A stretch of DNA of 64,000 nucleotides from Stutzerimonas stutzeri (GCA_002339675.1 DDKB01000015.1:167828-231827); one strand, 5' to 3'. Shown: positions 1-7,804, counted from the first letter of the stretch. Numbers and translations are program-made. The notes: generated by a model from the letters alone, not told the origin.

Positions 1-343
1 GCAGCTCGCCTTTGTCGGTGTCGATCAGCTCGATCATCGCGCTGATCTCATCCAGGCAACGCAGCATCAGCGAGATCAGTGCCGGCGACAGGCTCTGCGC
101 CCCGTCACGCACCGCCATCAGCAGGTTTTCCAGATGATGGGTGAAGCCCACCAGCGGCCCCAGCGAAAACAGGCCCGCCGAACCCTTGAGCGTGTGCATT
201 GCGCGGAACAGCCCGTTGATCGCCTCTTCGTCGGTCGGGCACTCGTCGAGCAGCAGCAGGTACTCTTCGGCCTGCTTGGCCAGGTCACGGGCCTCTTCGA
301 CAAAGCTCAGCAGCAGCTGGCTCCATTGTTCGCCATCAAGCAT
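1..343 (-). CDS. cheA: Chemotaxis histidine kinase CheA, N-terminal part (continues past the window edge)
   Basis: Only the first 114 codons lie in the window. They form an Hpt (P1) domain with the phosphoacceptor motif HTLKGSAG, histidine at residue 50, which would pass phosphate to CheY. The ATG is preceded by a good GAAAGGAAA ribosome-binding site, and the stop of the STAS gene lies 12 nt upstream. The cluster order MCP, CheY, STAS, CheA on one strand indicates a complete chemosensory operon running off the left edge. The kinase core and CheW-like domains are not visible, so the CheA call rests on the Hpt domain and neighbours; a stand-alone Hpt protein is less likely. Confidence 0.82.
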   Translation of the reverse strand, partial: MLDGEQWSQLLLSFVEEARDLAKQAEEYLLLLDECPTDEEAINGLFRAMHTLKGSAGLFSLGPLVGFTHHLENLLMAVRDGAQSLSPALISLMLRCLDEISAMIELIDTDKGEL

Positions 344-355
344 CACGGTTTCCTT

Positions 356-679
356 TCAGCGATGGGCCAGTAGGACGTCGGGGTACAGGGTTTCCAGGCG
401 CAACAGCTCGAGCACCTCGGTCACCGCGGCGGCCGGACCCTGCACCTTCAAGCTGCCGCCGGCCGCCTCGACATGACGCTGTGTCGCGAGCAGCAGCTGC
501 GCCCCGGCGGTGTCGAGGTCTTCCAGCGCTTGGAGGTCGAGCAGGCAGGGCCGCGCCTCCGGCGTGGCCAGCATGCTCAGCAACGTCGCGTGCGCCTCGC
601 CGACCTCGTAGATGGTCAGGCTGCCGGTCAGGCAGAGCCGGGCCGGCTCCACGCTGCGGTCGTAGGTGATTTCGAGCAT
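356..679 (-). CDS. STAS-domain protein (anti-sigma-factor-antagonist-like) of the chemosensory cluster
   Basis: A 107-residue single STAS domain. The segment LDLQALEDLDTAGAQLL matches the loop that carries the phosphorylated serine in SpoIIAA-like proteins, but here the residue is threonine (T57). STAS proteins are found between cheY and cheA in several gammaproteobacterial chemosensory clusters, where their partner is not well defined; they could dock to the kinase or act in a partner switch. It lies 1 nt after the cheY stop and directly before cheA, so it is probably co-translated with both. The fold call is firm and the role is inference. Confidence 0.85.
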   Translation of the reverse strand: MLEITYDRSVEPARLCLTGSLTIYEVGEAHATLLSMLATPEARPCLLDLQALEDLDTAGAQLLLATQRHVEAAGGSLKVQGPAAAVTEVLELLRLETLYPDVLLAHR

Positions 680-680
680 G

Positions 681-1046
681 TCAGCCGACCAGCTTGTCGA
701 CGGCCGTCAGCAGTTGCTGCGGCTGGAACGGCTTGACGATCCAGGCCTTGGCGCCCGCGGCCTGGCCTTCGGCTTTCTTGCCCTGCTCGCTTTCGGTGGT
801 GAGCATGACGATGGGGGTAAAGCGGTAGGCCGCGTTGGCCTTGACCGCCTTGACCAGGCCGATGCCATCGAGGTTCGGCATGTTCACGTCGCTGATGATC
901 AGGTTGATCTTCTGCCCGTTGAGCTTGGTCAGCGCGTCCTTGCCATCAACGGCTTCGATCACCTGGTGGCCCGCGCCGGTGAGGGTCATCTTCACCAGCT
1001 GGCGCATGGAGAGCGAGTCGTCGACGATGAGAATGGTCTTGGCCAT
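681..1046 (-). CDS. cheY: Chemotaxis response regulator CheY
   Basis: A 121-residue receiver domain with no output domain. The acidic pair D9-D10, phosphoacceptor D53 in ISDVNMPNLDG, T83/T84 and K105 in the KPF motif are all present, so it should be a working phosphoacceptor. Its position between the MCP and STAS-cheA suggests CheA as the phosphodonor. Whether it acts on the flagellar switch or is the output of an alternative pathway cannot be seen from the sequence. It starts at an ATG about 30 nt after the MCP stop. Confidence 0.9.
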   Translation of the reverse strand: MAKTILIVDDSLSMRQLVKMTLTGAGHQVIEAVDGKDALTKLNGQKINLIISDVNMPNLDGIGLVKAVKANAAYRFTPIVMLTTESEQGKKAEGQAAGAKAWIVKPFQPQQLLTAVDKLVG

Positions 1047-1076
1047 GTGATGCTCCCTGTTGAATCGAAAGTTGAA

Positions 1077-2159
1077 TCAGAAAAAGGTCACGTCGTCGCC
1101 GGAGCTCTTGCCGCGGGTCTTGCCGTGGCGCTCCTCGTCCGTGGTGAAGTGCTGGTGCAGCTCGCGCAGCCAGCGCTGCGGGTCGCTCACGCTGCCATCG
1201 CCGACGCGCACGGCCTGATCCAGGCGTTGCATGTCGTGCTGCAGGTGGTCGAGCATCTGGTCGGTGCGGTCCTGGAACTGCAGGCTGACGACGATCTCCT
1301 CGATGGTCGCCTGGGTGACGCGGGTCTCCTGCTGCAGCTGCAGCGAGGTGACCGAGAGCTCGTTGAGGCTCTGCCCCAGGCCCTGCATGACGTCGCCCGC
1401 CACGCTGTCCAGGTAGCTGAGGTTGTCGCGCTCACTGGTGGTCAGCTCGTCGGCGGCGGTCACGGTGGCGCGGATCGCCTGGTTGATCTCGCTGACCTTG
1501 TTGCCCATCTGCTGGCCGGTCTCGGCCGACAGCGTCGACAGCTTGCGCACCTCGTCGGCCACCACCGAGAAGCCACGGCCGTAGTCGCCGGCACGGGCCG
1601 CTTCGATGGCGGCATTGAGCGCGAGCAGGTTGGTCTGGCTGGCAATGTCCTGGACGTGTTTGGCCATGGACTGCAGTTCGCTGGCGTAACCGTTGAGGTC
1701 GGCGATGGTGCCCAGCAATTCGGCCTTGCGGCCGCTGGCGGCATGGAACGCCGAGGTCACTTCGTTGAGTCGGTTCTGTGCCTGACGCAGGCTGCTGGCC
1801 ATACCGTCGCCGCCGATCACGTTGTCCGATTTGCTCAGGGTCTGGCTGAGCCGATCCGACAAGCCGGCGAAGTGCTCGAACAGCTGGCGCACGCTGTTTT
1901 GCTGGATGTCGCGCACCTGTCCCAGGTTCTTGTTCCAGGTCGGCAACACGGCGTTGAGCAATGGCTCGACCGCTGGGGCGGCAGCCGGCGCCGCAACAAC
2001 CGGCTCGGCGTTGACCGCCACGCGAGACGCGCGCGGCTTGAGAAAGACTGCCGCAGCCACGCAGACAGCGCTGCCCGTACCAGCGATCCAGGGCGAGCCC
2101 AGTGCCAGTCCGGCGAGCCCGGCGGCAATTCCAATCCAGAGAGCAGGGTAGGCAAACAC
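1077..2159 (-). CDS. Short methyl-accepting chemotaxis protein without HAMP or periplasmic sensor
   Basis: About 360 residues from a GTG start at 2159; an in-frame TTG at 2231 would add 24 residues but has no ribosome-binding site. Two hydrophobic stretches directly follow the GTG and are separated by only a few residues, so there is almost no periplasmic part. The C-terminal half is an MCP signalling domain with the hairpin-tip motif QTNLLALNAAIEAARAGDYG followed by GFSVVADEVRKLS. No HAMP domain is recognisable and the tail ends in DDVTFF, not a canonical CheR/CheB pentapeptide. It likely senses membrane or cytoplasmic state and drives the cheY-STAS-cheA genes downstream. Confidence 0.85.
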   Translation of the reverse strand: MFAYPALWIGIAAGLAGLALGSPWIAGTGSAVCVAAAVFLKPRASRVAVNAEPVVAAPAAAPAVEPLLNAVLPTWNKNLGQVRDIQQNSVRQLFEHFAGLSDRLSQTLSKSDNVIGGDGMASSLRQAQNRLNEVTSAFHAASGRKAELLGTIADLNGYASELQSMAKHVQDIASQTNLLALNAAIEAARAGDYGRGFSVVADEVRKLSTLSAETGQQMGNKVSEINQAIRATVTAADELTTSERDNLSYLDSVAGDVMQGLGQSLNELSVTSLQLQQETRVTQATIEEIVVSLQFQDRTDQMLDHLQHDMQRLDQAVRVGDGSVSDPQRWLRELHQHFTTDEERHGKTRGKSSGDDVTFF

Positions 2160-2232
2160 GGTGCGGCCTCGCGGGGCAGAGTCGAATGGCCGGCACGATA
2201 GGCAGCCGCGATCAACCGCGGTATCAGGCAAA

Positions 2233-2252
2233 ACCCTAGGCGGCCCTAGGGT
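2233..2252. promoter_or_regulatory. 20-bp inverted repeat between the MCP and the two-component pair
   Basis: ACCCTAGG-CGGC-CCTAGGGT, perfect 8-bp arms with a 4-nt spacer, followed by related words CCTAAGG and CCCTAAAG. It lies in the 282-bp gap between divergent genes, where an operator would be expected. It could also form a hairpin in a transcript. The binding protein is unknown; the NarL-type regulator encoded next door is a candidate. Confidence 0.4.
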
Positions 2253-2441
2253 GTCCTAAGGTGTCGAAGCCCTAAAGTTTCCGCCGCCGCTGCCGGGGCA
2301 CGCCGTACGTCATCATCCGGCTGCACGTTTGCGAGGAACTGCGCACGGACTAGGCTCAATAGAGCGCTCGCGCAGAAAAACAGCTACCCCTGGGGGCGCC
2401 GCACACAGCGGCACCCATCGACCACAGGTAACGGTTCTCAA

Positions 2442-3815
2442 ATGACGGAGCGTGTATCGGACATTGCTGACCGGCTGGGCCCTTCCCCACAGCTGTTGCG
2501 CTGGATGCCCTGGGCCATTGCTACGCTGCATGCGGCCTTTGTGCTGCTGGGCGGCTTGTGGATGGGTGCTCAGCCCTCGGTGGCCATCGTCTGGAGCCTG
2601 CTGGCGCTGCTGTTGTCTTCGGTGCTGTGGTGGCTGGCCAGCCAAGTCATGCTCCGTTCGATGCGGGCGCACCAGTCAGCTGCCGCCGGAGCGGCAAGCA
2701 CCCGCGATCCAGACGTTGCCGCTTCGCCGCCAGCCGGGCCAACCGGCACCTACTCACCGCAGATCTACGAACGGATGGTCGCCAGCCTGCCCGACGGCGT
2801 GGTGATCATCCGCAGCGGACAGGTCCGCTTCTGCAATGCGGCGGCCGGCAGCCTGTTCGATCCGAACGGTGAGACGCCCCTGGTCACGGGCGAATGGCAG
2901 CCCTACATTGCCCCGCACCTGCGGGCACGCGAAACCGAGCGATTGGACCGCCTGCAGTGCGGCGTGATCAGCCCGCTGTGCTTTCGACACCTCGTCCTGC
3001 TGCGCGCCGACGGCACTCCCTTTCAGGCCGAGGTATGCGAGCTGCTACTGGAAAACGACGGGTACCATGATGTGCTCCTGCTGCTGCGCGACATCAGCGA
3101 GTCGGAGCGAGTGCAGCGCGACCTGGAACAGGCCAACCAGCGTCTGCAGCATCTGTCGCAGCGGCTGATGGAGGTGCAGGAAAGCCAAAGCCGCCAGCTC
3201 GCCCGTGACCTGCACGACGACATCGGCCAGCAGCTCACCGGCCTCAAGCTGCACCTGCAGCGGCTGCGTGGGGCGCTGGCCCATGAGCCGGCGCTGGCCA
3301 GCCTCGCGGCCCGGCTCAGCGACGCCGCCGACGAAGCGCTGGCCAAGGTCCGCCGCCTGTCGCTGGCGCTGCATCCGCTGCAACTCGAGACGCTCGGCCT
3401 GCAGGCGGCAGTGCACTGGCACATGTCGCGTTTTCTCGAAGCCGCGCATACACGCTGGTCGCTTAAGCTCGAGGGCGAAACGGTCGACCTTTCCCCCGAC
3501 ATCGCGCTGGTGGCGTTCCGCATCATCCAGGAGGCGGTGAACAATGTTGCCCGTCACGCCCGCGCCAGCCGCGTAGACGTCCACATCTGCCGCACGGACA
3601 ATGCCCTGCGCGTCGACGTCATCGATGACGGCACGGGATTCGACGCCCGGGCGGCGCGCGCGCGTGCCGCAAGCCTGGGCCTGACCAGCATGGAAGAACG
3701 CGTCGCCGCCCTGCGCGGAGAACTGAACATCGCAAGCCTCAGCGGGGTCGGTACACGGGTCACCGTGCAGCTGCCGATCGCAGCAGCCCCCCCGCACACT
3801 GGAGTACAGGCATGA
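2442..3815 (+). CDS. Membrane-bound PAS sensor histidine kinase of the NarX/UhpB (HisKA_3) type
   Basis: 457 residues. Two N-terminal membrane segments (about residues 21-43 and 46-68) are followed by a PAS domain, a short coiled coil, the dimerisation/phosphoacceptor motif LARDLHDDIGQQLTGLKLH with histidine 258, and a GHKL ATPase domain with the N-box AVNNVARHARAS and a glycine-rich GTGF box. This family phosphorylates LuxR-type response regulators, and the next gene encodes one, overlapping it by ATGA. The input signal is unknown because the PAS domain shows no diagnostic ligand residues that I can read. It is divergent from the chemosensory cluster. Confidence 0.9.
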   Translation: MTERVSDIADRLGPSPQLLRWMPWAIATLHAAFVLLGGLWMGAQPSVAIVWSLLALLLSSVLWWLASQVMLRSMRAHQSAAAGAASTRDPDVAASPPAGPTGTYSPQIYERMVASLPDGVVIIRSGQVRFCNAAAGSLFDPNGETPLVTGEWQPYIAPHLRARETERLDRLQCGVISPLCFRHLVLLRADGTPFQAEVCELLLENDGYHDVLLLLRDISESERVQRDLEQANQRLQHLSQRLMEVQESQSRQLARDLHDDIGQQLTGLKLHLQRLRGALAHEPALASLAARLSDAADEALAKVRRLSLALHPLQLETLGLQAAVHWHMSRFLEAAHTRWSLKLEGETVDLSPDIALVAFRIIQEAVNNVARHARASRVDVHICRTDNALRVDVIDDGTGFDARAARARAASLGLTSMEERVAALRGELNIASLSGVGTRVTVQLPIAAAPPHTGVQA

Positions 3816-4462
3816 AACGGGTAGCACTGATCGACGATCACGGACTGGTCAGAGCAGGCCTGCGGGCGCTGGTGCAGGACCAGCCGGGATACGAGGTGGT
3901 GGCCGAGGGGGCCGACGGCAGCGAGGTGCACGGCATTCTCTCGCGTCTCAAGCCGGACATCCTGCTGCTGGACATCAGCATGAAACACATGAGCGGCCTG
4001 GACGCCCTGCGCCAGTGGCGCACCGAGTTCCCCCAGGTGCAGATGCTGATCCTGTCGATGCACACGACGCCGGATTACGTGCTCCAGGCCCTGCGCCTGG
4101 GTGCCAGCGGCTATCTCCTGAAAGACGCGGCCGCTCAGGAGCTGGAGCTGGCCCTGCGGGCGCTGTCGCGCAATGAGTCCTACCTCAGTCCCGGCATCGC
4201 GCAGACGGTGATCCAGTCGGCAGTGATCGAGGGCGGCCAGCGCGCCGAGCCCGCGGCGGCGCAGTTAACGCCGCGGCAGGTGGAAATCCTGCGGCTGATC
4301 GTGCGCGGCGTATCGACCCGCGACATCGCAAGCGGCCTGGGCCTGAGCGTCAAGACCGTCGATGCGCACCGGGCACAGATCATGGATCGCCTCAAGCTGC
4401 GCGACGTGCCCTCGCTGGTGCTGTATGCGTTGCGCAAGGGACTGGTCAGCGCCGAAGACTGA
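3812..4462 (+). CDS. NarL/FixJ-family response regulator
   Basis: 216 residues: a receiver domain with D8-D9, phosphoacceptor D54 (LLLDISMKHM) and a KD motif, then a LuxR-type helix-turn-helix at about 150-212 (LTPRQVEILRLIVRG, GLSVKTVDAHRAQI). Its start overlaps the kinase stop (ATGA), so the pair is translationally coupled. Targets are not evident; the inverted repeat at 2233-2252 is one candidate site. A GTTGGCTG-loop-CAGCCAAC hairpin about 35 nt after the stop (4496-4516) may mark the transcript end, although no T tract follows it. Confidence 0.9.
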   Translation: MKRVALIDDHGLVRAGLRALVQDQPGYEVVAEGADGSEVHGILSRLKPDILLLDISMKHMSGLDALRQWRTEFPQVQMLILSMHTTPDYVLQALRLGASGYLLKDAAAQELELALRALSRNESYLSPGIAQTVIQSAVIEGGQRAEPAAAQLTPRQVEILRLIVRGVSTRDIASGLGLSVKTVDAHRAQIMDRLKLRDVPSLVLYALRKGLVSAED

Positions 4463-4563
4463 GCCGCCCGGCCTGGCAAACCGCGCCGGACGGGCGTTGG
4501 CTGTTTTTCAGCCAACCGGCCGTAGCCCAAGCAGCGCGCGGCCTGGCGCCTCGTTTCCCCACG

Positions 4564-4600
4564 TTATCCACAGAGCGCCCCACAGGAATACTGGACAACC
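4564..4600 (+). repeat. 37-bp DnaA-box repeat, copy 1
   Basis: TTATCCACAG, 8 nt, ACAG, 2 nt, then ATACTGGACAACC. The first nine bases are a perfect R1-type DnaA box. The 3' third has diverged from the GGGGATAACC form of copies 2 and 3, but the spacing is identical. Confidence 0.6.
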
Positions 4601-4753
4601 TCGTAGCGCGCGTGCCGCCCGACGCAGGACAACGCTGTCAAGCGAAAAGATCGTATGAACAACCACTTACGACTGAACGAAGGCTATTGATCAGTTCTTG
4701 ATCAAGGCGCGCAACGCCAGTAGTGACGCCGCCCGCAGCCAATCACCAATAGG

Positions 4754-4790
4754 TTATCCACAGAAGCGCACACAGCGATCGGGGATAACC
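4754..4790 (+). repeat. 37-bp DnaA-box repeat, copy 2
   Basis: TTATCCACAG, 8 nt, ACAG, 2 nt, then ATCGGGGATAACC. With two flanking bases the ends are GGTTATCC and GGATAACC, an exact inverted repeat, so this copy could fold or bind a dimer. Confidence 0.7.
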
Positions 4791-4882
4791 GGATGCTGCC
4801 TATCGGGCCCATGGGGAAAACCCATGGGGCGGGTCGTCCGAGACCAGCTAGCCTTGTCTTCATAGCCAAGGAGCCAACCGCC

Positions 4883-4966
4883 ATGCCCAGCCTAGCAATG
4901 ATTCAAACCCTCTATGCCAACTATGCCCTGGGCATCAGCGGCGCCTGTATCGGCGACCCCCGCTGA
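4883..4966 (+). CDS. Possible small protein of 27 residues
   Basis: ATG to TGA with a strong AAGGAG ribosome-binding site (4868-4873) nine bases upstream. The peptide begins MPSLAMIQTLYANYALG and ends SGACIGDPR; it has a hydrophobic middle, one cysteine and a charged C-terminus. Third codon positions are mostly C or G, as in neighbouring genes. It sits between a DnaA-box repeat and the LOG gene, with its stop 61 nt before that start, so it could be a leader ORF or a free small protein. I do not recognise the family, and chance cannot be excluded at this length. Confidence 0.4.
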   Translation: MPSLAMIQTLYANYALGISGACIGDPR

Positions 4967-5027
4967 GGCTTGGCCGCGGGGAAGCGTGGCGTTACGCTGC
5001 CCGCCGTCCAAGCTGAAGGAGCCGATG

Positions 5028-5615
5028 ATGTCCCTGCGTTCGATATGCGTATTCTGCGGTGCCAGTACCGGCCATGATCCGATCTACCGGCAGGCCGCCG
5101 AAGCCCTTGGCCAGACGCTGGCCCGAGAGAGCATCCGGCTGGTCTACGGCGGCGGTGCGGTCGGCCTGATGGGCGTGGTCGCTGACGCCGCAATGGCAGC
5201 CGGTGGCGAGGTCGTTGGCATCATCCCTCAGAGCCTCAAGGATGCTGAGGTCGGCCACACCGGGTTGACCCGGCTGGAGGTGGTCGACGGCATGCATGCG
5301 CGCAAGGCGCGGATGGCCGAATTATCGGATGCCTTTATCGCCCTGCCGGGCGGCCTCGGCACCCTGGAAGAACTGTTCGAGGTCTGGACCTGGGGCCAGC
5401 TGGGCTACCACCACAAGCCGCTTGGGCTGCTGGACACCCACCAGTTCTACGGCAAGCTCAGCCTGTTCCTTGACCATCTGGTCGACGCCGGCTTCGTCAA
5501 GGCGCCGCACCGCGGCATGCTGCAACGCAGTGAGTCGCCGGAGACGCTGCTAGAACTACTGCGAAACTGGCAACCGAGCGCCGAGACGCGCTGGGGTAAG
5601 CGCACGCCAGCATAA
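5028..5615 (+). CDS. LOG-family (TIGR00730) Rossmann-fold nucleotide hydrolase
   Basis: 195 residues from the second of two adjacent ATGs; AAGGAG at 5016-5021 is spaced better for 5028 than for 5025. It carries the LOG motifs YGGGAVGLMG near the N-terminus and LPGGLGTLEELFEVWTW in the middle. The family cleaves ribose 5-monophosphate from nucleotide monophosphates (cytokinin riboside phosphoribohydrolase in plants; AMP/purine nucleotide hydrolase activity in bacteria). Longer upstream in-frame reading has no family similarity. Its flanks are unusual: two DnaA-box repeats on each side. Confidence 0.85.
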   Translation: MSLRSICVFCGASTGHDPIYRQAAEALGQTLARESIRLVYGGGAVGLMGVVADAAMAAGGEVVGIIPQSLKDAEVGHTGLTRLEVVDGMHARKARMAELSDAFIALPGGLGTLEELFEVWTWGQLGYHHKPLGLLDTHQFYGKLSLFLDHLVDAGFVKAPHRGMLQRSESPETLLELLRNWQPSAETRWGKRTPA

Positions 5616-5686
5616 GCGGCTGTACAGAAAACAGCCAGCATGGCACAGGCCGCGCCTGCCGGGGCCTGCGCCCACTTGTCGGACGC

Positions 5687-5723
5687 TTATCCACAGCACC
5701 CTCCACAGCAATCGGGGATAACC
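5687..5723 (+). repeat. 37-bp DnaA-box repeat, copy 3
   Basis: TTATCCACAG, 8 nt, ACAG, 2 nt, then ATCGGGGATAACC. It is identical to copy 2 at all fixed positions and lies 72 nt downstream of the LOG stop codon. Confidence 0.7.
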
Positions 5724-5879
5724 CGAGCGCAGGCCCCGCAGAACGGCGAAAAACGTTCAGAAATCGCTTGCGCAGGGTGAACTGACGCGCCCCAACCACC
5801 TCATAAGCCGGATCGATCAAAAAACGAACGACACGCTGAAGCCCCCGCATCGCCTAGCGAAGCGGCGTCCGCCCAAAGG

Positions 5880-5916
5880 TTATCCACAGAACCTTGAACA
5901 GATAAACGGGATAAGT
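5880..5916 (+). repeat. 37-bp DnaA-box repeat, copy 4
   Basis: TTATCCACAG, 8 nt, ACAG, 2 nt, then AAACGGGATAAGT. It keeps the DnaA box and the GGGATAA core. The offset from copy 3 is 193 bp; copies 1 and 2 are 190 bp apart. Confidence 0.65.
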
Positions 5917-6070
5917 TGGACAACCATCCACAGACGGCAGGTCGTTCACCTGACGAACTTCGTCCACCCTGCCGTCTCCAATCGCTTACGCCCGCCCAAG
6001 GAGCGCTCATGCCGCCCATCCGCAACGCTCGCCCTTATCCGGCTCACCCGGCCCCGTCGGAGCCGGCCCG

Positions 6071-6556
6071 ATGATGAGCTTCCTTGCCCTGGCGCTGGTG
6101 GCGTTCGTCTGCTTTGCGCTGGTGTTTTTCATCAAGCAGCGACAATACGAACACCCGGCACTGCGCCTGCCATACGCGCTAAAGCAGCCGCTGTTCCAGC
6201 CCAGCGAGCGCGAATTGCTGGGGCTATTGCAGGCGGCGGTGGGCGAGCGTTTCGTCATCCTCGCCAAGGTGCGCCTGGCGGACGTGGTCGAGGTAACGGC
6301 GGTGCCGCGTCGCGCGCCCTGGTACCGCGCGGTCAACCGTATCTCCGCGGCCCGCTTCGACTTCCTGCTGTGCGACCGGCGGACCCTGGCGCCACGGTGC
6401 GCCATCGAAATGGAACCGGCCAGCGAGGCCAACGCCTTCGTCGACGAGCTGTGCCGGCACATCGGCCTGCCGCTGGTGCGCGTGTCGGCAGAAACCGCGC
6501 GGGCCTACGACCGGCTGTGCGCGGCCATCGAGCAAGCCATGGACAGGCCGGCGTAG
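6071..6556 (+). CDS. DUF2726 domain protein with an N-terminal membrane anchor
   Basis: 161 residues. One hydrophobic segment (about residues 3-21) is followed by a cytoplasmic domain of the DUF2726 type (PLFQPSERELLGLLQ, RISAARFDFLLCDRRTLAP, IEMEPASEANAFVDELC). DUF2726 resembles nuclease or topoisomerase-associated folds, but no biochemical role is established. Two tandem ATGs open the frame; the first is used here and only a weak GGAG lies upstream. It is followed by 158 bp before the next gene, so it is probably its own unit. Confidence 0.75.
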   Translation: MMSFLALALVAFVCFALVFFIKQRQYEHPALRLPYALKQPLFQPSERELLGLLQAAVGERFVILAKVRLADVVEVTAVPRRAPWYRAVNRISAARFDFLLCDRRTLAPRCAIEMEPASEANAFVDELCRHIGLPLVRVSAETARAYDRLCAAIEQAMDRPA

Positions 6557-6714
6557 CCAGCCGAGCCGCCGCGCCGGTCAATCCACCGCGGGTGCGCTGG
6601 CGTTCGGCTGGCCGGTGATCGAATCGCGCCGGGTTTCGCGCGACAATCGCCGTTCGGCGAGCCACCCAGCGCGCCACCCTGCCCTTCTGGAGACACACCT
6701 TTGCGGATCACGCC

Positions 6715-7737
6715 ATGTTGTTGAAATCCCGCGTCTCGGCCCTGTTCGAGCTCGTTTCCCGGCTGATCGGGCGCTATCCCGGGACGGTGGCACTGTTCGG
6801 CTTCTGCTCGGGGCTGGCCAGCTTCGTGTTGGTGGAGCGCCAAGCCGGGCTGGCCAAGGTCATCGCGGCGCTGATGCTGGTCAGCTGGCTCTGGCTGATG
6901 CTCGAGACCAGCCTGCGTCGCGCCGTGGAGCGCCGCTTCGGCTGGCAGGTGCCGCCGCCCCTGCTGCGCTATGTGACGCAGATGGTCCACCAGGAAAGCC
7001 TGTTCTTCATCATTCCCTTCTTTTTCATCACCACCACCTGGAACAGCGGCCAGGCGGCGTTCACCGTGATGCTCGGCATCGCCGCGCTGATTTCCCTGGT
7101 CGACCCGCTGTACTACAACTGGCTGGCGCCGCGGCGCTGGATCTACCTCGCCTTTCACGTGCTGACGCTATTCGCCGTACTGCTGACGGCGCTGCCGATC
7201 ATCTTTCACCTGTCGACGCCGCAGAGCTATCTCTGGGCACTGGGCATCGCCGTGGTCCTCGCGTTGCCGAGCCTCAGCGGGCTATTCGCGTCCTGGAACT
7301 GGAAGAGCGTGCTCGGCATGCTGGTGCTGGCAATGACAGTGGCGCTGGCCGGCTGGATGGGCCGCACCTGGGTGCCGCCAGCGACGCTGTGGCTGACCGA
7401 CGTCGCCGTGACCCGCACCTTCGACGATGCCTCGCGCAAGCCGGGAAACCGGATCAAGCAGCTGACGCTGGCGGAGCTGCACGGCAACGGCCTCTACGCC
7501 TACACCGCGATCAACGCCCCGCGCGGCCTGAAGGAGCGCATCTATCACGAATGGATCCACAACGGGCGACGGGTCGACCGCATCGCGCTGGAGATCAGCG
7601 GAGGGCGCGACGCGGGCTATCGCGCCTGGACCCACAAGCGCAACTTCCCCGAACAGGCTGCCGGCAAGTGGCGCGTGCGCGTGATGACCGAAGCCGGCCA
7701 GATGATTGGCATGCTGCGTTTCGAGGTAGTCGACTGA
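6715..7737 (+). CDS. DUF5924/DUF2914-type multi-spanning membrane protein
   Basis: 340 residues. About seven hydrophobic segments occupy residues 15-225. The C-terminal 110 residues form a soluble DUF2914-like domain (PRGLKERIYHEWIHNGRRVD, YRAWTHKRNFP, GKWRVRVMTEAGQMIG) that should face the periplasm. Homologues are widespread in Pseudomonas but uncharacterised; a role in the envelope is inference. The frame starts at an ATG shortly after a gap with no obvious promoter, and the MgtC gene follows 67 nt later. Confidence 0.75.
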   Translation: MLLKSRVSALFELVSRLIGRYPGTVALFGFCSGLASFVLVERQAGLAKVIAALMLVSWLWLMLETSLRRAVERRFGWQVPPPLLRYVTQMVHQESLFFIIPFFFITTTWNSGQAAFTVMLGIAALISLVDPLYYNWLAPRRWIYLAFHVLTLFAVLLTALPIIFHLSTPQSYLWALGIAVVLALPSLSGLFASWNWKSVLGMLVLAMTVALAGWMGRTWVPPATLWLTDVAVTRTFDDASRKPGNRIKQLTLAELHGNGLYAYTAINAPRGLKERIYHEWIHNGRRVDRIALEISGGRDAGYRAWTHKRNFPEQAAGKWRVRVMTEAGQMIGMLRFEVVD

Positions 7738-7804
7738 ACCGCCCACGCCGGGCAGGACTCATAAGGCCAAAGGCCAGCCGCGGCCGCAGTAGCAAGGAGC
7801 CAGC

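Larger units (their letters stand above)
4463..4882. other. Gene-poor intergenic region with two DnaA-box repeats
   Basis: 420 bp after the response regulator. It contains the hairpin at 4496-4516, repeat copies at 4564-4600 and 4754-4790, and a second hairpin, CCCATGGG-GAAAA-CCCATGGG, at 4808-4828. No ORF here has both a ribosome-binding site and a plausible protein. The stretch ends at the small ORF with an AAGGAG site at 4868. Confidence 0.6.
5616..6070. other. Gene-poor intergenic region with two DnaA-box repeats
   Basis: 455 bp holding repeat copies at 5687-5723 and 5880-5916, plus a degenerate CATCCACAG at about 5926. The longer reading frames here lack ribosome-binding sites and look like noise. 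No clear promoter or terminator is visible before the DUF2726 gene. Confidence 0.55.

Noticed and set aside
666..2201. 511-codon plus-strand frame opposite the MCP
   Set aside because: The minus strand contains recognised STAS, CheY and MCP proteins; this frame has none.
4564..5916. DnaA-box cluster as the chromosomal origin
   Set aside because: No dnaA, dnaN, rpmH or gyrB nearby, no clear AT-rich unwinding element, and boxes are hundreds of bases apart.
4564..5916. The four repeats as a CRISPR array
   Set aside because: Repeats are separated by 153-896 bp of unrelated DNA and there are no cas genes.
5801..6025. 74-codon minus-strand frame in the gap before DUF2726
   Set aside because: No ribosome-binding site, and it runs through repeat copy 4.
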